Of a stretch of DNA of 64,000 nucleotides, positions 36,925 to 46,271 are shown one piece after another; the stretch's first letter is position 1, and every line of letters begins with the position of its first letter. The DNA is taken from positions 1-64,000 of the forward strand of contig NC_050730.1 of NCBI RefSeq assembly GCF_014133895.1. Direction: 5' to 3'. Source of the DNA: Torulaspora globosa. Its lineage: Eukaryota > Ascomycota > Saccharomycetes > Saccharomycetales > Saccharomycetaceae. The position numbers and the translations under genes were made by a program. The notes under the pieces are model-generated. The model was not told the DNA's origin, ran no database searches, and worked only from the letters and a program-made list of their open reading frames with translations.

Positions 36925-39204
36925 ATGAAGCTGGCAGGGAGCTTACTATTTCTGCTTCTTGGGTCTGCAAGAGCGCACAAAGTACCGGAGAAAGATCATG
37001 AATCGCGATCGTATTTCGCAGTTGAAAGCCATCTGGAGGTTCGGGAACTGGTCTACCAGCATCCAGAATGGACATACGAGCACCCTGTGCGGGGGCTGGA
37101 CAATCATCATGTGTTCTCTATCGAGCGTAATGGCAGCAGGGCTCGTAAAAGAGAACTGTTAACAGATTCTCCAGATATCCTGTCAGTTGAGGACCTGAAT
37201 CCTCAAAGGCTACACAAGAGATTACCAATACCTGACGTACCTATAGATTCCAGCATGCTTCCGATGAAAAATGCCGAGGATCGGCTGGGTATAAGTGATC
37301 CGCTCTTCGAGAAGCAATGGCATTTGATAAATCCCAGCTTCCCAGGAAACGACATAAACGTCACTGGTGTTTGGTATGAAGGCATCACTGGACGTGGCGT
37401 TGTGGCGGCCATCATAGACGATGGACTCGATTACGAAAATGAGGATCTTAAGGATAACTTTAGCCCGGAGGGCTCCTGGGATTTTAATGATAACACCGCT
37501 CTGCCGAAGCCAAGACTTAGCGATGACTATCATGGAACCCGTTGTGGTGGGGAGATAGCAGCGGCCAAGAACGACTTCTGTGGCGTGGGTGTAGCGTACG
37601 ACGCAAAGGTCGCTGGAATTCGTATTCTCTCTGGCGAGATAACTCCGGAGGATGAGGCAGCATCGCTTGTATACGGACTCGATGTCAATGACATCTATTC
37701 ATGCTCTTGGGGGCCTGCAGATGATGGAAGACATTTACAAGGGCCTTCAGACCTAGTTAAGAAGGCGCTAATCAAAGGGACTCAAGAAGGCAGAGATAAA
37801 CGAGGTGCGATCTATGTGTTCGCAAGCGGTAACGGGGGTATGTTCGGAGATGATTGTAACTACGATGGCTATACAAACTCTATCTATTCCATCACAGTCG
37901 GTGCAATCGACCACAAGGGCCTTCATCCGCCTTATTCCGAAAGCTGTTCTGCTGTTATGGTGGTTACCTACTCTTCCGGGTCTGGAGAATTCATTCACTC
38001 TACGGATATCAACGATAAATGCAGTGATAGACATGGCGGTACTTCTGCGGCCGCTCCGCTCGCTGCCGGAGTATTTTCGCTGGTCTTAGAAGCCAATCCA
38101 AATTTGACTTGGAGAGATTTACAGTACTTATCCATCCTATCGTCGCAGCAAATAAATGAGATGGATGGTGATTGGCAGGAAGGTTCGATGGGAAAGATGT
38201 ATTCTCACCGCTATGGGTATGGTAAGCTTGATGCATATAGCATTGTCAATATGGCCCGCAGTTGGGAGAATGTGAATCCTCAGGCTTGGTATTATACATC
38301 ATTAAAAGAGATCCTTCAGGAAACAGACTCAACAGAAGAAGTGCTGGAATCGGTTGTTTCAATCTCACCAGACGATCTGCTTAAAAATAATTTCAAAAGG
38401 GTAGAGCATGTTACGGTCACCGTTGACATAGAGGCAGATATCAGAGGTACTACGGAAGTGGACTTGATCTCACCAAGAGGTGTCACTTCGCATCTGGGCG
38501 TCGTTCGGAAGCTCGACCAATCGCAGGATGGTTTTAAGGACTGGAGTTTTATGTCAGTCGCTCACTGGGGCGACGAGGGAGCGGGTGACTGGAAACTGCT
38601 AGTAAGAACAACCGTTGACGGAAACAAAGTGAAGCTGAACAACTGGAGATTGAAGCTTTTCGGGGAATCTATCGAATCGGCGCTAGCCGTCCCATTTACT
38701 TTCGGTAACGATGCTGAAGATACGACTGATAGCAATGCCACGGAAACTGAAACATCTGCAACTGCGACAGATGAACCTACTGACACTCAGGCGACGGTCG
38801 CGCCTACAAGTACTCAGAACGCCTCCTTCAATGAACACACTTTGAACAAGTTTACGCCCTCGACGCAGGCCATGCACTACTTCATTGCGCTTTTCATCGT
38901 TGGCGCAGCCCTGTTCGTACTTTACTTTCTCTTTTTTGTCAGAACTAGACGCAGAATACGGAGATCAAGAGCAGAGACATACGAGTTTGACATAATCGAT
39001 ACCGACTCCGACCATGATTCCTCATTCGACAGCAGCTTCCGCGGAGCGAACGGCATTATCCCCTCTGATAACTTCGACGATCTCGATTTTGACCTTTCGG
39101 ACGAGGACCATCTCGTCAGCGACCCTGCAACTCAGCCTACGACGCAGTATCAACCAATTGATCAGGCTTTAGAATCACCTAAAGACAGTAAAGGGGATAA
39201 ATAA
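36925..39204 (+). CDS. KEX2: kexin, prohormone-processing protease Kex2
   Basis: A 759-residue calcium-dependent subtilisin-like serine protease of the late Golgi that cuts after Lys-Arg or Arg-Arg in alpha-factor and other secretory precursors. In order: signal peptide (1-17), prodomain ending at its own LHKR site (Arg99), catalytic domain with Asp165 (IIDDGLDYENEDL), His203 (DYHGTRCGGE), oxyanion Asn303 (ASGNGG) and Ser374 (GGTSAAAPLA), P domain (about 385-570), Ser/Thr/Glu-rich stalk, a membrane segment near 649-671, a basic stop-transfer cluster RTRRRIRRSR and a cytosolic tail with YEFDII, the Tyr-based Golgi-localisation signal of S. cerevisiae Kex2. Length is slightly below the 814 of S. 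cerevisiae because the tail is shorter. Confidence 0.97.
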   Translation: MKLAGSLLFLLLGSARAHKVPEKDHESRSYFAVESHLEVRELVYQHPEWTYEHPVRGLDNHHVFSIERNGSRARKRELLTDSPDILSVEDLNPQRLHKRLPIPDVPIDSSMLPMKNAEDRLGISDPLFEKQWHLINPSFPGNDINVTGVWYEGITGRGVVAAIIDDGLDYENEDLKDNFSPEGSWDFNDNTALPKPRLSDDYHGTRCGGEIAAAKNDFCGVGVAYDAKVAGIRILSGEITPEDEAASLVYGLDVNDIYSCSWGPADDGRHLQGPSDLVKKALIKGTQEGRDKRGAIYVFASGNGGMFGDDCNYDGYTNSIYSITVGAIDHKGLHPPYSESCSAVMVVTYSSGSGEFIHSTDINDKCSDRHGGTSAAAPLAAGVFSLVLEANPNLTWRDLQYLSILSSQQINEMDGDWQEGSMGKMYSHRYGYGKLDAYSIVNMARSWENVNPQAWYYTSLKEILQETDSTEEVLESVVSISPDDLLKNNFKRVEHVTVTVDIEADIRGTTEVDLISPRGVTSHLGVVRKLDQSQDGFKDWSFMSVAHWGDEGAGDWKLLVRTTVDGNKVKLNNWRLKLFGESIESALAVPFTFGNDAEDTTDSNATETETSATATDEPTDTQATVAPTSTQNASFNEHTLNKFTPSTQAMHYFIALFIVGAALFVLYFLFFVRTRRRIRRSRAETYEFDIIDTDSDHDSSFDSSFRGANGIIPSDNFDDLDFDLSDEDHLVSDPATQPTTQYQPIDQALESPKDSKGDK

Positions 39205-39470
39205 CTCAAGACTATGCATTAGAAGTGTACTGCTTCAGCGCAACATAAGCAGGATTCATGCTGCATCTCTCTACATAGACGTTCCAAAAGGACTCACTTT
39301 ATATAGCATGATAAATGGTCACTCTCAACTCTTGAATATTCCAGCTCTTTATTCAGCTATTATTATAGGTCGCGGGAGCGCGCGTCATAGGTAACCAGTG
39401 CTAGGAGAAGCCTGTTACCAACTTTAGAAGGTGGTCACCTCCAACAAAAAAGGTAGGGCGACGTTCAGCA

Positions 39471-40778
39471 ATGAGCACTAAGCGGTTTCATGGATTAATT
39501 TTGAGTGTACTCCTTTTACAGGCTGCGGCTGCTATGGAGATGCCCGATGGCGAAGAATATACGAGACCAAACATTGTCGATGCCGGACCAAAGACGCTCC
39601 ATTGGATAACTTCTCTATTACTGCTTCTCGTCGTTCCCTCTTTTGCTACAGCTTTAGCTTTTGCTGGCAAGATATACTCGTCAGTGTTTCTACAGGTCCT
39701 TTCAGGCGTCTATGCACTTTTGGAAGCATTGGTATTGAGATTTAATGATGGGGATGGAATTGAGAACAGAACTTCCAGAGGATCTGCATGGAGTTTATTG
39801 ATACTTACGTGGGTCTCCGTCGTAGTTGGCGGGCTAGCCACCGGAAGCGGGCTTTTGGCCAGAAACCAGAAGATGCAAAAGATAATATCACACACCGGTG
39901 AAGCTAAATTGTCACTTCTTCACCGAGCTTTATCACTTGCAACCGTTATCAATGGCTGGGTGAAGCTTTGCTTGGCCCCAGTCGCCATGTTCGGCTTTTG
40001 CAGAGAGAAACACACCGGTCAGTGCATTGCTCATGGCATAATGGGATCCGCGTTTGTCCTATATGGCTTTATTTACACGACAGTTCTTGTTGTGCCTTGG
40101 CTCAGAAATTCTCAAGCGCCTTACTCGCAGGATCACATCGACAGCTGGGTTATGTGCATATGGGGTATTGTCAATACTTTTACTGAGCATAGATGGGGCC
40201 GCGAGGACTGGAGTATGAGCGACTATCAGCATACGATAATGGGCGTGATCTGGTGGTGTGGAGGAATACTTGGTATCTTTTTGAGCAGGAAGGGCAGAAG
40301 AACGTTTGTTCCTAGCTTAATCATCATCTTCACGGGATGGGCGATGTCGGAACACTCACAGCACCTTTTCATCAGTACAAAGGTCCACTATGTTTTCGGA
40401 TTAGTACTGATGACCGGTGGTGTTCTGAGAATCGTTGAGATTTCATTCCTCTTGAAAGATGAAAGGGCAGCTGATAAAATATACTCCCTCCAGTACCTTG
40501 CGCCATTCTGTTTAGTTTGCGCAGGGATTATATTCATGGGCGCCAATGAAGAACAACTCATTCTGGTTCTAAGACTTGGAGCAGATCATAGTGCCTATAT
40601 TCTCCTTCTTGGATCGGCCGCCTTCATGGTTTATTTCTGGATGCTCGCTTGCCTGGAGTTTTATCTGCACTTGATAGAAAGAAGCCAAAATGGATTCCTG
40701 ACCAAGTACTCCAACTTGGAGAATGCTGAAAGCAGTCAGGACTACGAGCTGGAGGTTGTTTCTCAGGAGCAACTCTAA
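39471..40778 (+). CDS. YTP1: Ytp1-type multispanning membrane protein
   Basis: A 435-residue protein (S. cerevisiae Ytp1 is 459) of unknown function. A signal peptide or first membrane segment (FHGLILSVLLLQAAAAM) is followed by about ten hydrophobic segments, among them ITSLLLLLVVPSFATALAFA and YILLLGSAAFMVYFWMLAC. The conserved Ytp1 signatures HGIMGSAFVLYGF, NTFTEHRWG, DYQHTIMGVIWWCGG and GWAMSEHSQ are present; their His, Trp and Glu residues in membrane segments suggest metal, heme or proton handling, which is only a guess. The first in-frame ATG is used. Position between KEX2 and SIN4 matches S. cerevisiae YNL237W. Confidence 0.93.
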   Translation: MSTKRFHGLILSVLLLQAAAAMEMPDGEEYTRPNIVDAGPKTLHWITSLLLLLVVPSFATALAFAGKIYSSVFLQVLSGVYALLEALVLRFNDGDGIENRTSRGSAWSLLILTWVSVVVGGLATGSGLLARNQKMQKIISHTGEAKLSLLHRALSLATVINGWVKLCLAPVAMFGFCREKHTGQCIAHGIMGSAFVLYGFIYTTVLVVPWLRNSQAPYSQDHIDSWVMCIWGIVNTFTEHRWGREDWSMSDYQHTIMGVIWWCGGILGIFLSRKGRRTFVPSLIIIFTGWAMSEHSQHLFISTKVHYVFGLVLMTGGVLRIVEISFLLKDERAADKIYSLQYLAPFCLVCAGIIFMGANEEQLILVLRLGADHSAYILLLGSAAFMVYFWMLACLEFYLHLIERSQNGFLTKYSNLENAESSQDYELEVVSQEQL

Positions 40779-41638
40779 ATTGTTTGACCTTACCTAACGA
40801 GAACAATGTGGATCATTGAGTCCAATAATAAGAAATCCAAGCGCGACTATCTCAAACAGCGATTATGTCGATGAGTTATTCTGGTTATAGAAGGTTATGA
40901 TAGTGTTTTTTAGGAATGCAAGAGCGCTGAATTGATGCCGAAGGTCAAAGAACTGTTTAAACTCAATACGCATTGGGATGTGTCTGTCTCATTCGCTTAG
41001 TCCGTAAAATCTTCTCGCTTAAAGGAAACGAGAACTGCTAGTGATGTTAAAACGACTGGCTATTGGAGAAAGCGACTTTGGCGTACGCGCTTGTCAGTAA
41101 ATATTCTTGAGCATTAACGAGAAGTCCCACCATCAGCAGGCATCTGTACTATGACTTGTAGGCACGAATTGCCAGTAAAGATCTAAGAATTCTTTGAAGA
41201 CCACTAATTATCACCTATTCCTTTGAACTGGCAGAGTCTATCTGATTTTTGCAGCTCCCATCAAAGCCAAGCGATGTATCGTAAAACCATTAAAGTAAGA
41301 GGTCACAAGCACTATTAGAGACCAAAGTATCTGCTTTAGCAACCATAGTGCTACGACGGCTGCAGACAACGTAGAGTATACTAGATAAATGGCTTGCAGT
41401 GTAGCTTAGAACTTTTCTGTAAACCAAAGCCGCTCAAGAGGAGAGAACAAAGCTTAGAGGTCACTATCATTTTGGTAGATAAGCTGCAGATGCAACAAGC
41501 ATCTTCAGAGACAAGACCCATCCATGCTTTGATGTCTCTGGTGAGTTGTCTGAAGGCGAGGTTTTCAGAGGGCGATCTTTCAATCATTTCAAGGTCTACT
41601 GTCAAAATACATTGTAGAATGAACAAGAAAGGCATTTG
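40779..41638. other. YTP1-SIN4 intergenic
   Basis: This 860-base spacer has several antiparallel short frames (41381-41647 minus; 41394-41639 plus) with no family match; the plus one overlaps the SIN4 start by one base. I regard them as chance. No TATA or known site stands out. Confidence 0.45.
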
Positions 41639-44554
41639 ATGAATCATCTAGGACAGCAATTGGTATCGTGGTCGAAAACGGGGCTTATAGCATATGGGGA
41701 TTCAAAGTCGACCGATGCTAACCTTTGTGTCACTTTTCTGGAGGTAGTCAATGGCACTAACTGGAGATTTCATCCACCTCAGAGGTACGTTTTACACCCT
41801 CAATTGCATGAAATTCAACCTAATAGTGCGGGTTCATCCGGGCTGATATCAGGCAATGCTGCTGGTGGCTCAGGCCATACACCAAACCTCAGCGCTGGGA
41901 GCAATAATGAAAAGCAACATCCACACCAATTCTTTTATAACATATCATCTGTACACTGGAACAACTGGTTTAGCCTTCCTGGAGACATGCTCGCAGTTTG
42001 CGATGAAATAGGCAATATGACTATGTTAATTTCTGGGCAAAGCCCAGAGGGCCCATCAACCATCGACAAGTTAACGATGCTATTTCAGGATAATGTCTAC
42101 AAAATATACAACCACGTTATGCCAATGAATCCGATATCCGCGTCACATCCAAGGAGCAGGCCGGAGAGAAAACAGACGAAGAAGGAGTATCATACCACCG
42201 TTTTAGACTTCCATTGGCTCAGCTCATCTAAGCCGGTTATTGTCTCGCAATTCTGCGCTTTCGACAGTTCTGCGAAAACTTATAGAAATAAAGCCCAACA
42301 GGTGCCACCGTTCAGCGTATTTCATCCACCGTTCATGAAGTATGCGTGCATTGCTGTACGAAAGAACGGTCAAATTGATTTTTGGTATCAGTTCTCAAAC
42401 TCTAAGGACCACAAGAAGATCACATCACAACTGATGTCATTTGACAATCAACCCGGGAAAGAGCTGGATTGGTTAATGTTCGCCCGGATCACTCCGATAA
42501 ACGACGATCAGAGTATGTTGATAACGACATACTCCAAACTTTCAAAGAGACTAACATTTTTCACGCTCCATATGAGCTGGAATGTCAACACTGCAAACCC
42601 AACACTTCTGAATGATCCCTCTTTGAAGATATCCCACATACTCGAAACAACGTTAGACGTCGTGGACACTGAAGGGTACGTTCTGGATCTCACCCATTTA
42701 CACGTTTTGTCTAAATCGCCTCTTGAGAAGAATTCTTCACCTGAAATACTATTGGTTTACAACATTGGTGGAACTACCAAGTCCCTAGTCAAAAGATTTC
42801 GACTGGTAAAGACACATTTGAGCCAGGCTTTCATAAATATCCTAAAGCCCGACGCCACCGTCAATGTGGATGAGAGTAAGCAAATGGTACGATCAAAGCG
42901 CTACAATCTTCTGAGCGTCGGCAGATTGGTATTCGACAGCCGCGTCCTGTCTGTGACATCCGAAATGCTTGACAGCTTTATTACATTTTATCTTCAAGAT
43001 GGTTCTATCACGTCTTACAACCAGAGTGATTGGATCCTGGAGAACGAGCGATTGAATTTTCAGAGCCAAGAAGGTAAATTCCGTGATATTCTGACCTCAA
43101 TTTTGAGCGTTGGATTCAAATATCCCCAACTGCCTCCCACTTGCGCTATAGAATGGATGCAAGTATCTCCCGCTATGTGTGGGATCATTTTCAAACTGCA
43201 AAAGGATGATACACCAAAATTCCTCTCCATCTATAATGATGAATTCACGAATTCTGCCAAAGATACAATTCATGCCACTGCCTTCGCTTTCGGTTTTGTT
43301 GCCAGCATACATAGGCAACTTTCGTCGGAAGATTTGTCGATTGCTTGTAAGACCCATGTATTGAAAATTGCAAGCACTGACGAGAACAGAGCCAAAGAAT
43401 TCATAACTACTTTGATGGCCTGTGTTTATTCATTTTTTAACGTTTCTCCAGATGCTAGAAAGGAGATCATGGACAAGATGATTTCAAGTAGGCCAATCCA
43501 GAAAACGATGTTACTGCAATTGGAACTCGGTAGTTGCTTCTCACAGAGCAATATCTATGAAATGGCGCGCATTATCATGTCGCTGAGAAATGTTCTCTTC
43601 GCTTTTAGTGGCGTAGCCCGCAATCTTCATTTTGCTATAGAACAGTTGAGCAACAGCAGCATTCAACACCCCGGTGGCTCTTCGTTTCAGACGTCGTTTT
43701 CGAAGCAAGATTTGGTGCATTCTCTAATCCCCATCTCCAGATGGTTTGTCAAATTCGTGACCTTTCTCATCCAGGAGGCAATCCTACTGATAAATAATCC
43801 AGAGGAGCGGACCAACACGGTAGTTCTTGGAGTCCTTGGAGCTAGAATGCCCAGAACATTGATACTTTCAATCTTGAATGAGATCAAAAAAGTGACACAG
43901 CTGGTTACAAAATTTCCCGAAACAACTTATCCAGTATTAAACGAGTCATCTAATTTCCTCAAGATGGTCCTTGGAGAATCCCCGGTGAATTTTGAAAAGT
44001 TCGAGACTTTTCTGGTCGATGTTAACAGCAAGTTTACCGCTTTTAACGAGCAGCAACCGTCAAGCTCACGCGAACCCTCTCTTCTGGTGAAAGCAGAGAT
44101 ACCATCCAACGTCTCCAAAATCGGGGACTTTCTCTTGGCGTACTCCAACAACGCCGTTATTTCGCACATCAAGCCAGCCTCGGTCTATTTTGTGGACACT
44201 AGTGGTCTCAGAATAACCAACAGCGAGCTATTCCAACCTGCGCTTTTCAAGCTTCTCCAGCCGCTTGAGAATGGGCTTGTTATAGACACCGAGGACCTGC
44301 CCGAAGCCTATAAGACTTCGGAAGCCTTCTGTCAGATCAATTACGATGCAATCTCACACGATTACTTAACTCCGGATGAGCTGCAGGACAGAAAGTTGAA
44401 AAGATGCAGCAGATGTGGTTGTGTTACAAGAGCCGGCTACGTGATAGCCAACACCAAGACCATAGTCCCTACAAGCATCCAAACAAAGCGATGGCCAACC
44501 ATATATGCGAGAATCTGCATTTGTTCCGGCTTTCTCTACGAATTGGAATTATAG
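41639..44554 (+). CDS. SIN4: Mediator tail subunit Sin4 (Med16)
   Basis: A 971-residue protein, near identical in length to S. cerevisiae Sin4 (974). It belongs to the tail module of the Mediator complex, which links gene-specific activators and repressors to RNA polymerase II. The N-terminal half carries weak WD-like strands, starting from QLVSWSKTGLIAYGD; the family C-terminus is present, with a CSRCGC pair near 921-927 and ICICSGFLYELEL at the end, probably a zinc site. A TTG codon precedes the ATG at 41639, so the ATG is taken as the start. The neighbours YTP1 and the globin gene agree with S. cerevisiae order (YNL236W). Confidence 0.93.
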   Translation: MNHLGQQLVSWSKTGLIAYGDSKSTDANLCVTFLEVVNGTNWRFHPPQRYVLHPQLHEIQPNSAGSSGLISGNAAGGSGHTPNLSAGSNNEKQHPHQFFYNISSVHWNNWFSLPGDMLAVCDEIGNMTMLISGQSPEGPSTIDKLTMLFQDNVYKIYNHVMPMNPISASHPRSRPERKQTKKEYHTTVLDFHWLSSSKPVIVSQFCAFDSSAKTYRNKAQQVPPFSVFHPPFMKYACIAVRKNGQIDFWYQFSNSKDHKKITSQLMSFDNQPGKELDWLMFARITPINDDQSMLITTYSKLSKRLTFFTLHMSWNVNTANPTLLNDPSLKISHILETTLDVVDTEGYVLDLTHLHVLSKSPLEKNSSPEILLVYNIGGTTKSLVKRFRLVKTHLSQAFINILKPDATVNVDESKQMVRSKRYNLLSVGRLVFDSRVLSVTSEMLDSFITFYLQDGSITSYNQSDWILENERLNFQSQEGKFRDILTSILSVGFKYPQLPPTCAIEWMQVSPAMCGIIFKLQKDDTPKFLSIYNDEFTNSAKDTIHATAFAFGFVASIHRQLSSEDLSIACKTHVLKIASTDENRAKEFITTLMACVYSFFNVSPDARKEIMDKMISSRPIQKTMLLQLELGSCFSQSNIYEMARIIMSLRNVLFAFSGVARNLHFAIEQLSNSSIQHPGGSSFQTSFSKQDLVHSLIPISRWFVKFVTFLIQEAILLINNPEERTNTVVLGVLGARMPRTLILSILNEIKKVTQLVTKFPETTYPVLNESSNFLKMVLGESPVNFEKFETFLVDVNSKFTAFNEQQPSSSREPSLLVKAEIPSNVSKIGDFLLAYSNNAVISHIKPASVYFVDTSGLRITNSELFQPALFKLLQPLENGLVIDTEDLPEAYKTSEAFCQINYDAISHDYLTPDELQDRKLKRCSRCGCVTRAGYVIANTKTIVPTSIQTKRWPTIYARICICSGFLYELEL

Positions 44555-44767
44555 AAGCAACATATATAGATCTAATTAGAAAGATGTCAATTTTCCACCG
44601 TGTATTGCCTGCTTCGTATGCGAAATGTGTCTTACGTTCTTATATTTCCTAGGTCGGCGATTGCCTTTAACTTAAAAATAAGCTGCTGCAAGGCACTGTA
44701 TCTCTAGATTTGCATTAGATGCATAAGAGAGACGACAAAGGCACCTTTATTAGTCTCGAAATCGACA

Positions 44768-46027
44768 ATGAACTTGCCAGCACGCCAGTTTTACAATCCA
44801 TTAGATGAGTCGCAGATCGAGTTCATTCCGAGCGACTCAGAGTCTTCGAAGGGAAATGTGGTGAGAACTACTAATGACAGCCTAGATGGCAGCTCGGATA
44901 AGGAATCGATTGGAGACCATTCGTTGTTCACGAAGGACCATACGCTCAGCTCACGGAGGGGGTCTATTACAATGAGCGAGCTTATTTCCAACAGTTTGAA
45001 GCAGACTCAATCGATCGACAGCCCCAGACTGGATTCGTATGCTCTGTCTCGGATGAGTTCGTCTACTTCGTTGAGCTCCAGTGTCATAGATCGTGTGAGA
45101 TACAAAATAGTGTTGAGACTGAACCCCAGAGAGAAAAGCCTGCTGCGGGAGTCATGGTCCATGATCCTTAACGAAGACATTGCCAGCCCCCCCACTAAGA
45201 CGGGATCGAACGGAAAGAAGACTCACCTGAACCATAAGACGCATGCCGTCGATTCGCAAAAAAGGCGTTCTCGCCAGAGTTCCGCTAGCAGCATTAATAG
45301 CGCCGTCAACGTTGCGGTCGAAACTAAAGGGAATGCACATTCAAACGCCTTTGCTAGTTCATTATTTTGCTCCCAGTTCTACGCCAATCTTCTTTCGATG
45401 GACCCAGACCTGGAGCGCATCTTTTCTTCCACCAGACACCAGGCTGTGGCATTCGCAGGCGTTTTGACCGCAGCCATCAAAAACCTCGAGAACCTCCAAG
45501 CACTAGAGGGTTTTCTAGAAAGTCTTGGAAAGCGTCACGCTAGAATACTCAACATAGAGCCTCCTCATTTTGAAACCATGGGCGTCGCTTTTCTAAAAAC
45601 GCTGCAGGACAGATTTGGCGTCCACTGCACAATAGAACTCGAAGAGGTGTGGTCACGACTCTACTCCTATCTCGCCAACAGCATCCTTCAATTCGGCATC
45701 GATCCGTACCTCCAAGTCGATCTCCAACAAGATACCCTTGTGTTCCCGGTCCCTAACTTGCAAACTGGAGCAAGCCAAACCGTGAGCAGACTGAGCAGCC
45801 GTATCTCTCTGTCCGACTCTTTGAGATCAGGCGCTTTTACGTCTACAAGAGATGATCACGTCGCAGAACATAGAGACAGAAAGGCGTCAACCAAGACGGC
45901 TGCGCCTGCGAGCGACAAGAAGACAGGTCACTCTTCTACTAGCAAGAAGGCCCAAGCTCATAGGAACAAGAACAAGAAGGCGTCCAAACTCAACTTCTCG
46001 AGTAATCAAGATTGCGTAGTCATGTAA
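44768..46027 (+). CDS. globin-like heme protein (YNL234W orthologue) with a CaaX tail
   Basis: A 419-residue orthologue of S. cerevisiae YNL234W (426), reported as a heme-binding globin-like protein. A Ser-rich N-terminus (1-105) leads to a globin fold at about 106-315. It is interrupted by a basic, Ser-rich insertion (about 140-192) between the A and B helices. His257 in LGKRHARIL is in the position of the proximal heme ligand and His224 in TRHQAVAFAG in the distal region. A Lys/Ala/Ser-rich tail follows. The protein ends in Cys-Val-Val-Met, a textbook CaaX box for farnesylation, preceded by a strongly basic stretch (about 378-408) of the kind that helps hold prenylated proteins at membranes. 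The first in-frame ATG is used. Confidence 0.92.
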   Translation: MNLPARQFYNPLDESQIEFIPSDSESSKGNVVRTTNDSLDGSSDKESIGDHSLFTKDHTLSSRRGSITMSELISNSLKQTQSIDSPRLDSYALSRMSSSTSLSSSVIDRVRYKIVLRLNPREKSLLRESWSMILNEDIASPPTKTGSNGKKTHLNHKTHAVDSQKRRSRQSSASSINSAVNVAVETKGNAHSNAFASSLFCSQFYANLLSMDPDLERIFSSTRHQAVAFAGVLTAAIKNLENLQALEGFLESLGKRHARILNIEPPHFETMGVAFLKTLQDRFGVHCTIELEEVWSRLYSYLANSILQFGIDPYLQVDLQQDTLVFPVPNLQTGASQTVSRLSSRISLSDSLRSGAFTSTRDDHVAEHRDRKASTKTAAPASDKKTGHSSTSKKAQAHRNKNKKASKLNFSSNQDCVVM

Positions 46028-46047
46028 CTATTTATTCAAGTTGACTG

Positions 46048-46054
46048 TTACCCG
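46048..46054 (+). promoter_or_regulatory. Reb1-type site
   Basis: TTACCCG (continuing with G) lies 224 bases before the BNI4 ATG, a common position for the general regulatory factor Reb1, which clears nucleosomes and can also end transcription from the gene upstream. Confidence 0.45.
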
Positions 46055-46271
46055 GCGATCATTGCAACAGACGCGTCGCGTCAAAGGTCAATCGATTCTT
46101 CAGCTATATCACATATCAAAGAGCAAGAGACCAAGCATTAGATCCCAACAAAGAATTAGTTCCTGAGCGTTTCTGAGAAATACCAATAATCTTGCCAGGT
46201 TAGGTCGATGAACTGCGGCTTTGAAACGGTCAAACTACATAACTCGGGGGAACTGTAGATAGCATACAGGA

